A DNA stretch of 64,000 nucleotides from Halichondria panicea (GCF_963675165.1 NC_087383.1:2014979-2078978), one strand, 5' to 3'; counted from the stretch's first letter, positions 21,134-33,095 are shown. Notes: generated from the letters alone by a model not told the origin. Numbers and translations: made by a program.

Positions 21134-22261
21134 AATGAATTCCTGCTGAATGCAGTTCCATTTAAGTTACACCTATTAGGGAAACCACCTTGCCTACAAG
21201 TACAGTGTTGTAACACCTACGTACGTACACTGTATACATGCACATTAGGGAAACCACCTTGCCTACAAGTAGCACCTACGCACACGAGGCATTGAATGAC
21301 TTACTGCAGTATTGGCTTGAGGACACTGTCGATGTGAGAGAGTCCGGCAAAAGTTATGAGCTCAGTGAGACTATCCTGAGAGTACCCTCCCAGACTGTCC
21401 CCCTCCTCCACAACAGGCTGGATCTCTCTGTCAGAGTGGGAGGGGGGTTACTATGGGCACACACTGCATATAATTATCTAAGGCCATCAATAGGTAAGTT
21501 TGATACAGACTGAGGCTATCAATGTTTCTGGTACATGTATGTAGCTCATTGAAGTATGTGTATTAGCCAGTGCTTCAGGAGTAGAACTGAAGCAAATTGT
21601 AGTGACTATCCTAGACAGTATACCTTGACTGGGCGACACTGTGACTGTGCATATTGAAGAGGAAGGGCGGCACTATCTTGTTCATGTGATCAAGGTCCCA
21701 AATGTTCATCTGGAGGTTGTCTTGCCGACCAATCTTCTTTATCACTCCCCTCAGCCCTTGCAACCCAGCCATCCGCGTCCTGTGTGAGGTGTAGTGGGGA
21801 GGGGTGGAGTTGGTGATGAAAGCAATGTGATCACAAGTTATGCATGTGGCAGAGCACCCTAAGGGCGGTACAGTTAAAATATGACACCTAACACTTCGAC
21901 CTGTGGCCACTCAAACTCATTTCAAAACAGTAAATGTACACATACTCGTGATATTTATCGGCGTCGTCGACATTCTTGGTGAGGCTAAGAGAGGCAAAGC
22001 GGTGGATGAGGACGTCGTACTGTCTGTGGTAGGGGGTGTTCCCTTCCTCTCGCTCGGCAAACTTCACAAACTGTGTGTGTGCGGAGGAAGGGTCAATGTG
22101 TTGTATAAACAAGTTCACTTCACACACTCACTCCTGGCCAATGGCATACCCCCTCCACACCCACTACACACACCCACACATATACATGCATGTTCACTTT
22201 TCACACTCACTACTCAAACCCACACACGTTCACTCTCGGCACTATCACAGACACACTCTAC

Positions 22262-23329
22262 TCACACAAGAGTGTTGGTATGGACAGTTTGGGAGGCGTG
22301 GGCATGTGCCAAAGTTCCAATTGCGGCTGCCGAGTTGACAGCCGCAATAGGTCGTTTGTGGTAGTTAGTAGGTGCTTTGGGAGGTTCGTAGTCATCGCAT
22401 TCCGTCGTTGCGTGGTCTAGGCTAAAGCATAACGAACAAAGCTCTTTGGTTTTTGCATTTACAAAAGCCATAGCATAAAATGTTTGATAGATCTCGCCCC
22501 ACTTCATGGCTGGGTTAGCTGCAGCTGATTTTCTAAAGTTTCTATCATACTGTATCCACATACTGTATCCACCCGTCTCCAGCGTATTTCCGGGCCGTGT
22601 GGACGATTAGTGAGGAATACGCTAAAAGGTCATGCACGCGTGTGGGGTCACGTTGCGTGACAAATGAGACGTATGCGTTAAAGCATTCAACCCACTGTAA
22701 TATGTTGGCAACCCTGCGCTTTCTTCTGGGTTTCTCACCCGTATCGTTTGAGGTACCCCCGAACGAGTCGGGTAAGAACTCAGCTAGTTCGATAAATTCC
22801 CCTTTTTCCGATTTTTTAGATAGTTTGTCGGGAATGGGGATGGCATTCTGGCCTACATTGACCGTATATGAGACTTCTGGTCAAAGTAACGGGGCTTGGT
22901 ATCGTCAGTAATGTGGGGAGGCTCATGGGGGTTTGAGTATGGGGGGCACTAGTGGATACGAGGGGAACATGTGCTAGTGAGGTACTTGACATACCTGCCG
23001 TTCCGGTGCTGACAACAGGGCCTGAGGTGGGACTCCGTGGGGTACCCGAGCCGGAAGCAGAGATGGTTGGGATCAAGGGTGGGACTGATGGTGAGACTGA
23101 TGAGGGGCCGGTGTTGTTGGACTGCTGCCTGAATCCGCTGGTCCATTGCGGTGATGATCGTTGGTAACACTGCGCCAAGGGCTGCCTGGACAGAATTGGC
23201 AATCATGGTGTTGAGAGTTGTCGGAGTTGTCCTTGGGTTGGTGGAACTGATCGGCGGTGTTCCAGTTGAGGATGTGCTCGAGGAGGTAGTGGTCATCTTC
23301 GTATAGAGAATTACAGGATAGATCAGCAA
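22262..23329 (-). pseudogene. Gag-like retroelement ORF, copy 2 (longest, with zinc-knuckle-like end)
   Basis: Starting at 23329 it matches copies 1 and 3 but then continues past RRVANIL into LQWVECFNAYVSFVTQRDP, DLLAYSSLIVHTARKYAG, WIQYDRNFRKSAAANP and CSLCFSLDHATTEC. The pattern W-YD-FR-AA followed by C-x2-C-x4-H-x4-C is typical of ORF1/gag-like proteins of DIRS/Ngaro-type tyrosine-recombinase retroelements (family knowledge; class assignment inferred). The frame is broken near 22900 and a short duplication of tactgtatccac occurs at 22550-22572. No reverse transcriptase or recombinase was seen. This copy occupies the place where exons 1-2 of EFR3 lie in copies 1 and 3. Confidence 0.6.
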
Positions 23330-23521
23330 GAGAAATCTTGAGAATTATAGGATAGACCCAGAAGAGAAGTTTTCTAATTCCTTTGTTCTTTCACTGACTG
23401 CCTGACCACGTGTTCCTTGCGCATGCCAGTACCGTGTTGGTTGCAATTGGTATTCTGAGAGAGCACCCAATATAATTATTTCAGAGAGAGCTAGCTGCAA
23501 GGCACAGATTTATTTGCTGGA

Positions 23522-26500
23522 ATGGCCACTAAAGAGCAGAACCAAGGTATAAAGACTGTCATGTTTCCTATAAAGGATAAACCCAATGATTGCTAAAGCA
23601 TAAAACCCTCATTGGTGATTGCTAACCTTGTGTGCTTGCTATCTATTTCAGAGCTCACAATTGACGATCTGAAGACAGAAATGAAACTGACTGATGAGCA
23701 GCTCAATACAGCAATAAAGGAACCAGATCTACCCGAGTTAGCAGCATGTTTCGACAATGTTCACAAAGGCTATCTTGAAAAATTGGAGCTCTCACCTGGA
23801 GAGCAAACTGACGTGAGGACTAGAGCATATGTAGATGGCACTCTGGCAGGAATGTTGCTGGCTTTGAAATTCTGGATTCTGACCAACGGACAAGACGCCA
23901 CTTTCCAAGCTCTGCTACTCATCATACTCTCCCTGCTTAAAGAAGACGTTGCTGTTCGAGTGTGCAAGTACTTGTCTGACAAATGTGAGTCTGTCATGTG
24001 AGAGTGTGGTCATTGTGATACCATACGTTGTGGGAGTGATTGCAACCAAATAAGGGACTCTTCAACTTAATTGCTATTGTTACACATACAATTCTCTATT
24101 AACTATCACCAGGAATGGTACTCACCTATTGTTTTGTTTCCCCAGACTCCACCTCGTGTCCCCCCTCCCGAGAGAGGGTCCTGCTGAACCACAAGCTGTC
24201 CTCGTACAGGGACTACCTACAAAGTCGCTACAGAACACAAGTATCCACTTCAGCTACACAATGGCCTCCTGTCCCAACAAAGAAATGTTTCAAACTAGCC
24301 ATGATTCAGAAGGAGGAAATACAGAGAGGAAGAATCGACGATGAATTTGTTAGGCTATCAATCACAGGAAAAATTGACGATATTTTACTTCAAAAAACTC
24401 CAGTTAACTTGACTAACATTTTCTCTGAGATTGGAAATAGACGAAACTTTGTGTTGATTGAAGGAGCTCCCGGCTCTGGCAAGAGCACCCTTGCTCTACA
24501 CATCTGTCAGGAGTGGGCAGAGGGAAAACTGTTCCAAGAATTCGATATTGCAATCCTCGTGAAACTGAGAGATCCCCTCGTTAGAGAAGCCATTACAATT
24601 TCTGACTTACTTCCCTGCACACACAAAGCGATGGCTAATGAAACAGAAACTGCAATTATGTCACTGTACGGCAAAGGTGTACTGTGGGTGCTGGACGGAT
24701 GGGACGAACTTCCTTCTGACCTCCCTAGAGACTCAATCATCAACAAACTAATTCGACCAGACATGTCACGAGAAAGTCCACTACACGAATCAGCTGTAAT
24801 TGTAACATCTCGCCCGTCGTCTTCAGCTAAGCTCCACCCACGTGTATCGTCCAGGGTGGAGGTGTTGGGGTTCACTCCACATGAACTAGAACAGTATTTC
24901 AAGGAGTGTCTGAAAGGTGACTCACAAGCTGTGCAGACTCTACTGGAGAGAATTCGAGAGAACCCAGTGGTAGAAGGTAGTTGCTACCTCCCCCTCAATG
25001 CTTCCATTGTCGTTAATTGCTTTCTTTCTGATAACCACTCACTCCCCACATCCAACCACGGGATATTCATATCAGTTATCCAAAGCTCTCTCAAGAGATA
25101 CCTCCAGGATAGGTTGGGGAAGACCACTCCAGTGGGAGACATCACATCCCCAGACTCACTGCCCTCGGAAATCAGAACACAGACCGTACAAATGTGTCAA
25201 CTTGCATATCATGGGATTGAAGCCAACAAGGCGACATTTACTGACGGTGATTTGGCCGCTCTTCGCATTACGAAGGAGATTTCAAACGTTGGATTATTAC
25301 AAACTGTTCCCAGTATCATTAGCGATGGTCATTTGGTTTACTACTGCTTTCTCCACCTGTCTATTCAAGAGCTACTAGCAGCAATCCACATCTCTCTCAT
25401 GTCTCCCAAGCAACAAATTTCTGTATTCCAGAAGCTCTTCGGGAATCCTCGATTCAGTGCAGTCTTCCAGTTTTATGCTGGTATTACCAAACTGAGTACT
25501 AGTAGACCAATCCTCAGCTTGCTACCTCGATTCTTGTGTCCAGTTCCAGCTACTGTTTTTGATCTGGTCAGAAAGGTTGTCAAAAGTGAGAAAGAGAAGA
25601 AGTACGGTGAGCCGAAGCCCCTTTTGTTGTCCCTCATCAATTGTTTGTACGAAGCTGAAGACTCGTCACTGTGTGTGTTTGTGGCTAATCTTCTTAATCA
25701 CAATCTGCATCTTGATAACACTACAATGAATCCTATTGACTGCCTCTCTGTTGGATATTTCGCATCAGCTTGTTCCAACACCAGTAATGGATTCACACTT
25801 AGCCTCATAAGTTGCTCTATTGGTGACCAAGGCTGCAAATTTCTGGCCCGAGGGCTTTCCAAGTGTTCACAGAGTGAGATTAGTCTTAATCTTTCTAATA
25901 ATGATTTTCAAGAAGAAGGGATACACCACATCGCTGAGATTATCGAGAACACTAGTTCAATATCTAAATTGGTTTTGTCTTTTAATGCCATTGGCAACAG
26001 TGGACTTAGCACACTCTGTGAGGCCTTGTCAACTAACACATCATTAAAGAGTCTCGATTTCTCTGAATGCTCACTATCTCTCAACGATCACGGAGCAATC
26101 CCTCGACTACTGAGCACAAACACTACTCTTGAAGACCTCACATTGTCACGCAATGTTATTGGTAACACTGAGCTGAAGAATATCTGTGAGGCCTTGTCAA
26201 CTATCACATCATTAAAGAGCCTGAACCTGACCAATTGCTCACTAACAATATCAGACGACAATGGAGCTGCCCTCTATCAACTTCTGAATACAAACAATTC
26301 CCTCGAACATCTTAATTTGTCTAATAACACAGTGACTAGCTGTCGTCACATTGCTGCTGAACTTGCAGTCAATAAAACTCTGAGAACATTGTACTTGGAT
26401 TTCTGTCAACTGACTGATCAGAGTATCGAGGAGCTATCAACTGGACTGATCAACAAGATTGAAAGATTGGACATTGATGGTAATGACTCAATAACAGAAG

Positions 26501-26652
26501 ATGGAATGAAGACGCTTGCCAGACATCTAACCACCCACTGCTCTGAACTGACACGATTGTGGATACCCAGACACCTAAGATCCTGTATCGAGACAGTATT
26601 CAGGGACGCTAACAAAGAGAGGAAGAGAAATGGACTACCTGAGATTGTTTAA
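23522..26652 (+). CDS. NLR-2: Death-like / NACHT / LRR receptor, intact, with extra LRRs
   Basis: Exons are 23522-23546, 23652-23984 and 24146-26652 (954 residues), with the same splice phases as NLR-1. The P-loop GAPGSGKS is at residues 226-233 and Walker B WVLDGWDEL starts near 300. The Death-like exon is nearly identical to NLR-1. The LRR block is longer: two extra 28-residue repeats occur around 26060-26220 (LDFSECSLSLNDHG and LTLSRNVIGNTELK). NLR-2 also keeps a complete LNLSNNDFQEEGIHH repeat where NLR-1 and NLR-3 carry a shortened PNSNNDIPTAGIH version. It is therefore either the fuller ancestral form or an expanded one. It lies head-to-head with a gag-like ORF and the remnant EFR3 copy 2. 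No stop or frameshift was seen. Confidence 0.96.
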
Positions 26653-26829
26653 TATTATAATTACTTTTTGACAATCGATTTTATTTTCTGCCATAATTAT
26701 ATCATGTCATTATAATATCAATGACAATTTGAGAAAAGTACTATTAATAAGTATAATTACTATAATAGTATGTTAGAACATTACGTCGTTAATAACGTGT
26801 CAATAGTACATGCAGATGATATAAATAAT

Positions 26830-27285
26830 TCATGCACTGCTGTGAATAGTCAATGAATACATGCAATTTGCTAATGGCAAATCCAATTTAACGCTCTGAC
26901 GATTATTGTTCATGAGGAAGATGAGCAGATTAACGTTCACTTTGGCCCTCCCAAACATCTTCATGATTGCCAGGCCCTCATATTGCAGCCGAAAGAGGTC
27001 CTGTGTGAGGAGAAGAGAGGGCAGTGAAACACTTCAACTAGTATAAGACAAAGAATGCATGTATTTGTAAGACAAATGAATACATGTACTTACATACACC
27101 GTACAAGCATACCAACACTATACCTGACACAAGGCAGTAAACTTTAAACTTCTTGAACACTTTACGTACCTACCATCTACCTGTACACATACCCTCACCT
27201 GGAGGACCAGCTCCACCTTCTCTATCTGCCTGACGTGATCTCAAACACAACATGTCCGAACCTGAACCTGGGCGAGTAAGAAGTA
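26830..27285 (-). pseudogene. IQGAP-like: IQGAP-like 3' exons, fragment after NLR-2
   Basis: The terminal exon begins near 26999 and reads DLFRLQYEGLAIMKMFGRAK then VNVNLLIFLMNNNRQSVKLD, without the 11-bp duplication seen in other copies. The penultimate exon near 27200-27285 carries the same internal deletion as the NLR-1 copy and cannot be read through. The surrounding intron sequence is collinear with the NLR-1 copy but lacks the 1.37-kb insertion found there. Confidence 0.72.
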
Positions 27286-27769
27286 ATGTTCACATAATTA
27301 TAGCATAACGTTGCACATAAGATCAAGGTCGTAGCAAGCGGTCAGGCTGGTCAGGTTTTGGCCTAACCACTTTTTGCAGCTGGGTAGGTAATGGTCGTAA
27401 ATATTGTAAGTGATAATGCGCATGCTGTTTTGGTGAGGAAAAGTGATGACCTTTTTCTTACGTAAAAAATTCACCACTGTATGCCAATAGTAGAAAAGCA
27501 GCTGACCTTTAATTGCAAGTTGGCCTGACCACTTTAAAGTTGCTTGCTACGCCCCTGCATTAAGATTGGGGCATAAAAATAAGTTAATAGCCTCACACTG
27601 GAGGAATTGTTAAAGTCTAGATTAGTAGTAGAGTCTGAGCTTCAGTCAAACAGTGGACAAAGTACGTACCAGAGCAATTAATGGCACATGTGATGATGAT
27701 CATGTTGTTTAATAGAAGTATACTAGTATAACGGCTACTCTCACTCAAGTATACGGAGACTCACAGAGT

Positions 27770-29140
27770 GGGTGGAGCATATCTCCATGGACACTGATGT
27801 ATGGATGATTGGCTTGGTCACGTCAGAGTACCCGTCGATACCCAGCCTTCTGTCCAGGGGGTCCACTGTCGATGCTCGCAAGAACTCTCTGTGGGGGGTA
27901 CAATGAGCAGGGTGTCATACAGGGGGGGGAAAGGGGGGATATCCCCCCCTAGCTCCAATTTCCCCCCCCTTTCAATTATGACTGAGTGTCCATAGCTGGG
28001 TATTGAAATAACGGTTGACCTTTTTTTAGCAACATTTTCTGGTTACTTTTCTCATTTCCCCCCTCTACTTCAAAATCCTGTATGACACCCTGATGAGTGT
28101 ATGTATATTCATACCCTCTGCATGGCAACGAAAATAGCTAATTTGCAATTTAGATCATACGTAGGTACGATACTTTAGTAGAAGGTAGAAACACCCATGG
28201 CATCATCACATGACCATCATTCTTACATACACACTTTCAACTATTTAACTACAAATTCAGTTCTGGTAATCACATTTATTCCTTGATTTCTTGAAGGCTT
28301 CCTGAATGCACGGGTTCATTACTGACAGGGCCACATTCTCAGCCTCAAACAGCGCGAAGGTATACAGAAAAACATGATCAACTCTAAACCAACAGATAAC
28401 CGGACAATTCATGGAAAGTTACGAAAGGGTCAAATTTTCTGCTGATTTGGCATTTTTTTACCAAAAATTAATGATTATGGTTAAATTGAAAAACAGTCTA
28501 GTCCAGTAATGTACATAGATGCAGTGCATAATGTATGCCATAATCTGTACAGGTATACTGTACCACTTTTATCACCTGTTGTTTGTAGCACTCGAGTATA
28601 CCCCATCGGCACACTGCTCTGCTCCAACTCCTCACAGCGATCCAGTGCCTTCTTGAGCTCTTCCTCCATCACAAGTCTCTCTTGCACAGCAGACTGGGTA
28701 ATAGATTGCATGGTGGTCATGTACACACACAGGTATACAGATACAACCATCACAACATCGTAGTGGTTAGCCTCGATTCCAGGCCGCGAAGAGAAAGGCG
28801 GCCTGGAATACCTTGTATGCACATGTGCGTACATTACCCCAAAAAGGGGGTAATCCGTGCATTTGTGGATACTGTCAGTAAAATAAACCGTATACTATTT
28901 GTATTTTGAAGTTACGGTCCGTTACATAAAAGTATTGTGCAAATAAAAAATTATGACTGAGTTCTTACGCCTTTTATTGTATCAAGCCAAGTCTCTACTT
29001 AACGACACTGTAAGGGCATATCTCATGGACACTGATGCAGATGATTGGTTTGATCACGTCAGAGTACGCATCGATACCCAGCTATCTGTCCGGGGGGTCC
29101 ACAGTCGATGCTTGCAGGAAGAACCCTCTGTGGGGGGTAC
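27770..29140 (-). pseudogene. Exon cluster FLRAS / FEAEN / QSAVQ (copies at 27.8-29.1 kb)
   Basis: The block contains FLRASTVDPLDRRLGID (about 27895-27775), FEAENVALSVMNPCIQEAFK (about 28350-28285), a shortened QSAVQERLV exon (about 28700-28600), and a second FLRAS copy with a stop (about 29140-29030). It is collinear with 55.9-57.1 kb. The function of FLRAS and FEAEN is unknown. Confidence 0.4.
27908..28092. mobile_element. 185-bp hAT-like MITE
   Basis: Same termini as 1354-1590, flanked by ATGAG on both sides. Empty sites (tacaatgagtgtatg) are seen at 56041 and, with one change, near 15602. Confidence 0.9.
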
Positions 29141-29577
29141 AATGAGAGTCATAATTATTATTATGATTCAGTTCCGGGAATAAATGTCATAGAAAGTCAC
29201 TAATTGACTCACTTTTTTTCCAGCCGAGGCAAATGGAGCACAGCTATAATAGGTTACGTCTCTGTGGGGCATGTAAAAATTGATTGACTTATATTGTGTA
29301 TCAGGTTTTAAGCAACTAATAAGGATTATCACTTATTGAGCGCACAGTCCATTCTACCCCCCGCCCACACACACCTGGTCAGTAGACAGCTGATTGCCCA
29401 TCCACAACATCGAAGGATTTTATCGCAGCCATGTACTTCATTGTATAGCTGCAAGGGGAGTGACGTGTGATACAGTGTGATTCAATGAAAGTCAGTACAA
29501 CACAGTTAGTGTATGTTTACCAAAGAGGTACATGAGATTGTTCTGACAAATCATTCTTGTACTCTCTAATACACTAA

Positions 29578-29834
29578 CAGGGTTTCATCTAGGATAACAA
29601 GTTGGGGGGGGGGGAGATTTGGGAGTGCGTAAGCACGTCGCAACATGTTTGGCTACGCCCACTTTTGTTTTAAAAAAAAGTTGATTACAACATGCTTAAC
29701 CTAACGCATCACAGTAGAGATATCTACCTTTAGTTAACTAATGTGGTGACATGTAGTACTAATGTGATGATGTCATTATTCTACAACATGGGGTGGGGAA
29801 GAACCACCCCCCCCCCCCAATAGATGAAACCCTG
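29578..29834. mobile_element. 257-bp hAT-like element CAGGGTTTCATCTA
   Basis: Inverted ends CAGGGTTTCATCTA are flanked by ACTAA duplications, with poly-G and poly-C runs just inside the ends. Copies carried by segmental duplication lie at about 45337-45593, 52458-52629 and 57519-57774. Confidence 0.85.
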
Positions 29835-30176
29835 ACTAACTGATACAGTACCAGAAATGCAACTTTTATATGGGGAAAAAAAAAGGACAATAGTCTCTAG
29901 ACACAATCGGCATCATGTATTGTGTATTTTGCCTAAGCCTTAATCAGTACATACTGTATAGCAGGTCATTTTCGTGGGATAAAAAATCCGAGACAAAAAC
30001 GTAGGCGTGGTGCAGCAGTGATTTCGTGTGTAAAAATTCCCTTTGCTTCACTGCATTGCACGCGTTCCGGTCAACCATGCCTACGTTTTCGTGAGTGATA
30101 AATATTCGTCAAGGTTTAGCTTGCCTATACCCAGGACGCTATACGTACGGTACGGTATACTGTACCACTTTATCAC

Positions 30177-30330
30177 CTGTTTCAAGTACTCTTCCTTCTC
30201 CCGTTACTTTGTAGCACTCGAATATGTCCACCCCGTCCACTGCAGGCACACTGCTCTGCTCCAACTCCTTACAGTGATCCAGTGCCTTCTTGAGCTCTTC
30301 CTCCATCACAAGTCTCTCTTGAACAGCAGA
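30177..30330 (-). pseudogene. Coiled-coil exon QSAVQERLVMEEELKKALD (copy at 30.2 kb)
   Basis: A 154-nt exon encodes SAVQERLVMEEELKKALDHC, KELEQSSVPAVDGVDIFECY and KVTGEGRVLET, with donor-like gtgata. Similar full-length copies lie at 46099-45946 and 58278-58125. Shorter frameshifted forms (SSVPMG then altered) lie near 16020-16120, 28600-28700 and 56540-56640. It is the next stalk-like exon after VEEKSETI on the minus strand. Confidence 0.5.
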
Positions 30331-30430
30331 CTGGGTAATAGATTGCATGGTGGTCATGTACACACACACAGGTATACAGATACAACCATCATAGCATCGT
30401 GGTAGTGGTACAGTAGTTATAATAAAGGTA

Positions 30431-30871
30431 CAGTAGACTCTCGCTATTCCGACTCTCTGAAGTACGGCCTGAAATGTGGCCAACTCGCTATTCTGTATAC
30501 TTGCTGCCCCAAACTAGTAATTTTATACGTATACATTTTGGGTGTGGTTTAGCAGAAAAACTGTGTGTGGAGGGAGTGGTTGGGGTGTACAATGAGAGGT
30601 AGGAAGCGGGATGCTCATGAACACTACAATGAAAGTTATAAAAAAGGTAAACCGTTTTGTGAGCAAACACAGCTGTGGGATTACATTGTAATAGAGAGGA
30701 AATGATTCATTATCTTTATTTATTATCCTCGAGACAAAACCGCAAAATTAGTCATTAATATTCGAGGTAGGTTGATTATAAGCCGCGGCTATTTTCTGAA
30801 ATGCAAACTACCGCGCTATTCCGGCCAAGTTGCACTGTCCCAAGGGTGGCCGGATTAACGAGAGTCTACTG
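30431..30871. mobile_element. 441-bp pogo-like element (30 kb copy)
   Basis: Termini CAGTAGACTCTCGCTATTCC and GAGAGTCTACTG are flanked by TA. It lies between the QSAVQ and VEEKSETI exons. An internal copy of tattccggccaagttgcac suggests a nested structure. Confidence 0.85.
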
Positions 30872-30928
30872 TACATGTATTAATTATACAGTATTCACCG
30901 AGTGTATACATGTACATGCTAAACTCAC

Positions 30929-31078
30929 ATCTGCCTTGCTGTTGGCCAGTTCCAATTCTCTCACCAGCTCAGCCATGACACCTGGGTCCATGATTTGAGA
31001 CCTCTCGAGCAGCTTCTCCTCCAGCTCCCTCAGCAGGTCATCCTCTAGACATCGAATGGTCTCACTCTTCTCCTCAAC
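30929..31078 (-). pseudogene. Coiled-coil stalk exon VEEKSETIRCLEDD (copy at 31 kb)
   Basis: A 150-nt exon encodes VEEKSETIRCLEDDLLRELE, EKLLERSQIMDPGVMAELVR and ELELANSKAD, a strong heptad-like acidic coiled coil, bounded by ctgtcag and gtgagt. This is the cleanest of four copies. It lies between the 72-nt stalk exon and the QSAVQERLV exon on the minus strand, consistent with one kinesin-like stalk. Confidence 0.55.
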
Positions 31079-31438
31079 CTGACAGGGGAACATCAATAAG
31101 TTGCTGCCAGGTGGAGAATACTCGACATACAATAGTGACGTGCATGTACACTCAACTACAGAAAATCTGGCAATGAAATTTAACGGTATTCTCCCACTTT
31201 GAGATAAAGGTCAGCTTAAAGTTGGACTGTAGTTAGGTATTAAATAGGCATCTGCTATCAGGGTTGTTGCAATAACTATTATAAAGAGATAGTAGCGTAC
31301 GTGTACATACAGCTGTAATCACACAGTACACCATCAGATCGGCTATTCAGAGCATAGATCATACAGTATATACATGATCAATTGCTAAATGCTCTGAAAT
31401 GCAGCTCACTAGCAAAAAAAAGTAATGCCTAGCAAATA

Positions 31439-31691
31439 CCGTATAGCGGGTATATTTCGAGGGTATAAATGTTCGCGGATGGACCTCTACAAAGGATTTT
31501 GCGGATTTTATTTTTGTGGTCTGAGTTCCAGCCTTTTGGCGCATGCGCACATCAACATGCAGCTGTACCTACACACCGTTAGCCTCGAATCCATAATACT
31601 GAACACGCCTACTATTATAAATTTTCGCGGTACAGGCTCAATCCGCGAAAACTGCGAACATTTATACCCTCGAAATATACACGCTATACGG
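31439..31691. mobile_element. 253-bp MITE, same family as 20124-20454
   Basis: Carries CCGTATAGCGGGTATATTTC and the inverse (one mismatch), flanked by TA. The duplicate at about 47008 (gcaaatagtagatc) is the empty site. Confidence 0.88.
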
Positions 31692-31699
31692 TAGTAGAT

Positions 31700-32640
31700 C
31701 TATTTTGATTAAAGGACACTAAACACTGCACATGTGTATCTCTCACCTCTGTGGGTGGTATAGGAACGAGGGAGGCCCTCTGATACTGTCTAGAGGACTG
31801 GACTTCTTCTCACTGCCAATCTAGAAAACACAATACGCATTTGGTAAAGATCTACCGTAATCGTTCTCATTATAGAACCAGTAAAAAATTTTTATTATTC
31901 TAGAAACAATGTACCAAAAAAAATGAAAGAGGGCGTCCTAATGGAGGCTGGTTCTATGATTGGAATGCTTATGGTACTCCCAAACAACATTGACCACAAT
32001 TGATCCAACAAAATTAAAATTCCTCACAATTTACCACAACCACAGACAAGTACTACATGTATCAGATTATTTTACACCACAACTGTCAAAGATAAAAATC
32101 ACAAATGTACCTAAGTCATTTTGAAACATACCTTGTAACCCCCCCCCTGTACGAGTTATATGTTTGTGTTAAGCACACTTAACAGTGTACTCTAAAAGCT
32201 ACATTTTGATAGTAAAAACTTGGGTATGATGTAAACACTACTGACGTTTTGGCAGGATTAGTGGAACATATATTTATGATCCATTCCCCCCTTAAGCCGT
32301 GGCTATTTTAAACCACCTCGCTATTCTGGCCAAGCTTCACTGTGCCGGATTAACAAGAGTCTAGTGTACATGTATTAACGAGTGCTGCAAGCTGCGCTGT
32401 GCTAATGCCTCTCGTCATGTTTCGCTTTCTCTCAAACTATGAGAGTGTTAGAGAGGTGAAGAGGTAATTACATAATGTATTACTGTTGACAGAATTAAAT
32501 TACAAATAGAATAGGAGAGGAGCTGAATGGAAACAGAAGCCTATCTTCTCAACGTTACACAGACTTGTGTACTCTATTGTTATCTATTCTATAATCATTG
32601 TTGTGCTTGTGGCTTCTTACCAGAATCCCAAGAGAAAAAG
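31700..32640. other. Non-coding interval with a decayed pogo-like end
   Basis: The stretch near 32285-32370 (gccgtggctattttaaacca ... ggattaacaagagtctagtg) is a decayed right half of the pogo-like element. Near 31745-31825 there is a copy of the RQYQRASLVPIPPTE exon region. Nothing else was recognised. Confidence 0.45.
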
Positions 32641-33095
32641 TAGATCAGGATCTGGATTATCTCACACGTGGGGATGAGCGCGCATGCGCATTAAATCTGC
32701 AAGAATAATGGGTGTCTGCAAAGAGAACAAAATAATGGCTACTATACTATAGCTATATAGCTGCTTTAAACAACAGATCTTTTCTGGCTCTTAGCGAACA
32801 AAAAGCAAGCGCTTTAGTGCAAGGCTAACGAATAGTGTGAACAGATGATTCTGAAGAGACTGTTACAGTAACAGCCTTCAATATGTGAGTCAAACTAGCC
32901 ATATCTCGAGAAAGAAGCCTTAGTTTGCTAATCCACGAATAAAATCCAAGAAAACGTGGCTAAAAGCCTATAGAAGCTGTTAGTTTTTGTCGTATTGCAA
33001 CCGTTGAGCAGTTACAGCTGGAATACACACACACACACACACACACAGTCAGCTTTAGCGTATCCCTCATACGGCTGCGCCTCAGTCGAGGCATA
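32640..33095 (-). repeat. Interspersed repeat ending in GAGGGATACGG..GGCATAA (copy A)
   Basis: Read in reverse it matches 39150-39620: atgcctc..aggcg.agccg, a CA tract, then gctgtaactgctcaacggtt and ttcttggattttattcgtgg, ending near gcgcgcatgcgcatt. End fragments only lie near 40200-40255, 40640-40735 and 51045-51100. Confidence 0.75.

Larger units (their letters stand above)
20014..22070 (-). pseudogene. EFR3-like: EFR3 copy 2: exons 3-6 only
   Basis: Minus-strand exons recognised by match to copies 1 and 3 are 22070-21946 (exon 3), 21779-21624 (exon 4), 21427-21305 (exon 5, 9 nt shorter in frame) and 20095-20014 (exon 6). Exons 1 and 2 are missing: upstream of exon 3 the sequence passes into a CA-rich stretch and then the gag-like ORF. 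Exon 7 is cut at its first few bases near 19028, leaving only its acceptor and minisatellite remnant. Intron 5 has gained two inverted-repeat elements (20124-20454 and 20574-21133). This is a dead internal fragment of the EFR3 duplication. Confidence 0.85.

Noticed and set aside
24115-24145. NLR-2 start at an ATG within intron 2 (MVLTYCFVSPD)
   Set aside because: The sequence ends in a polypyrimidine tract and cccag acceptor, and splicing from the Death-like exon gives a continuous phase. The same intron is conserved in all copies.
28953-29183. ORF MTEFLRLLLYQAKSLLND... on the + strand (also at 56896-57126)
   Set aside because: It is antisense to the FLRAS exon remnant and shows no recognisable domain. 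Its identity in two places follows from segmental duplication.
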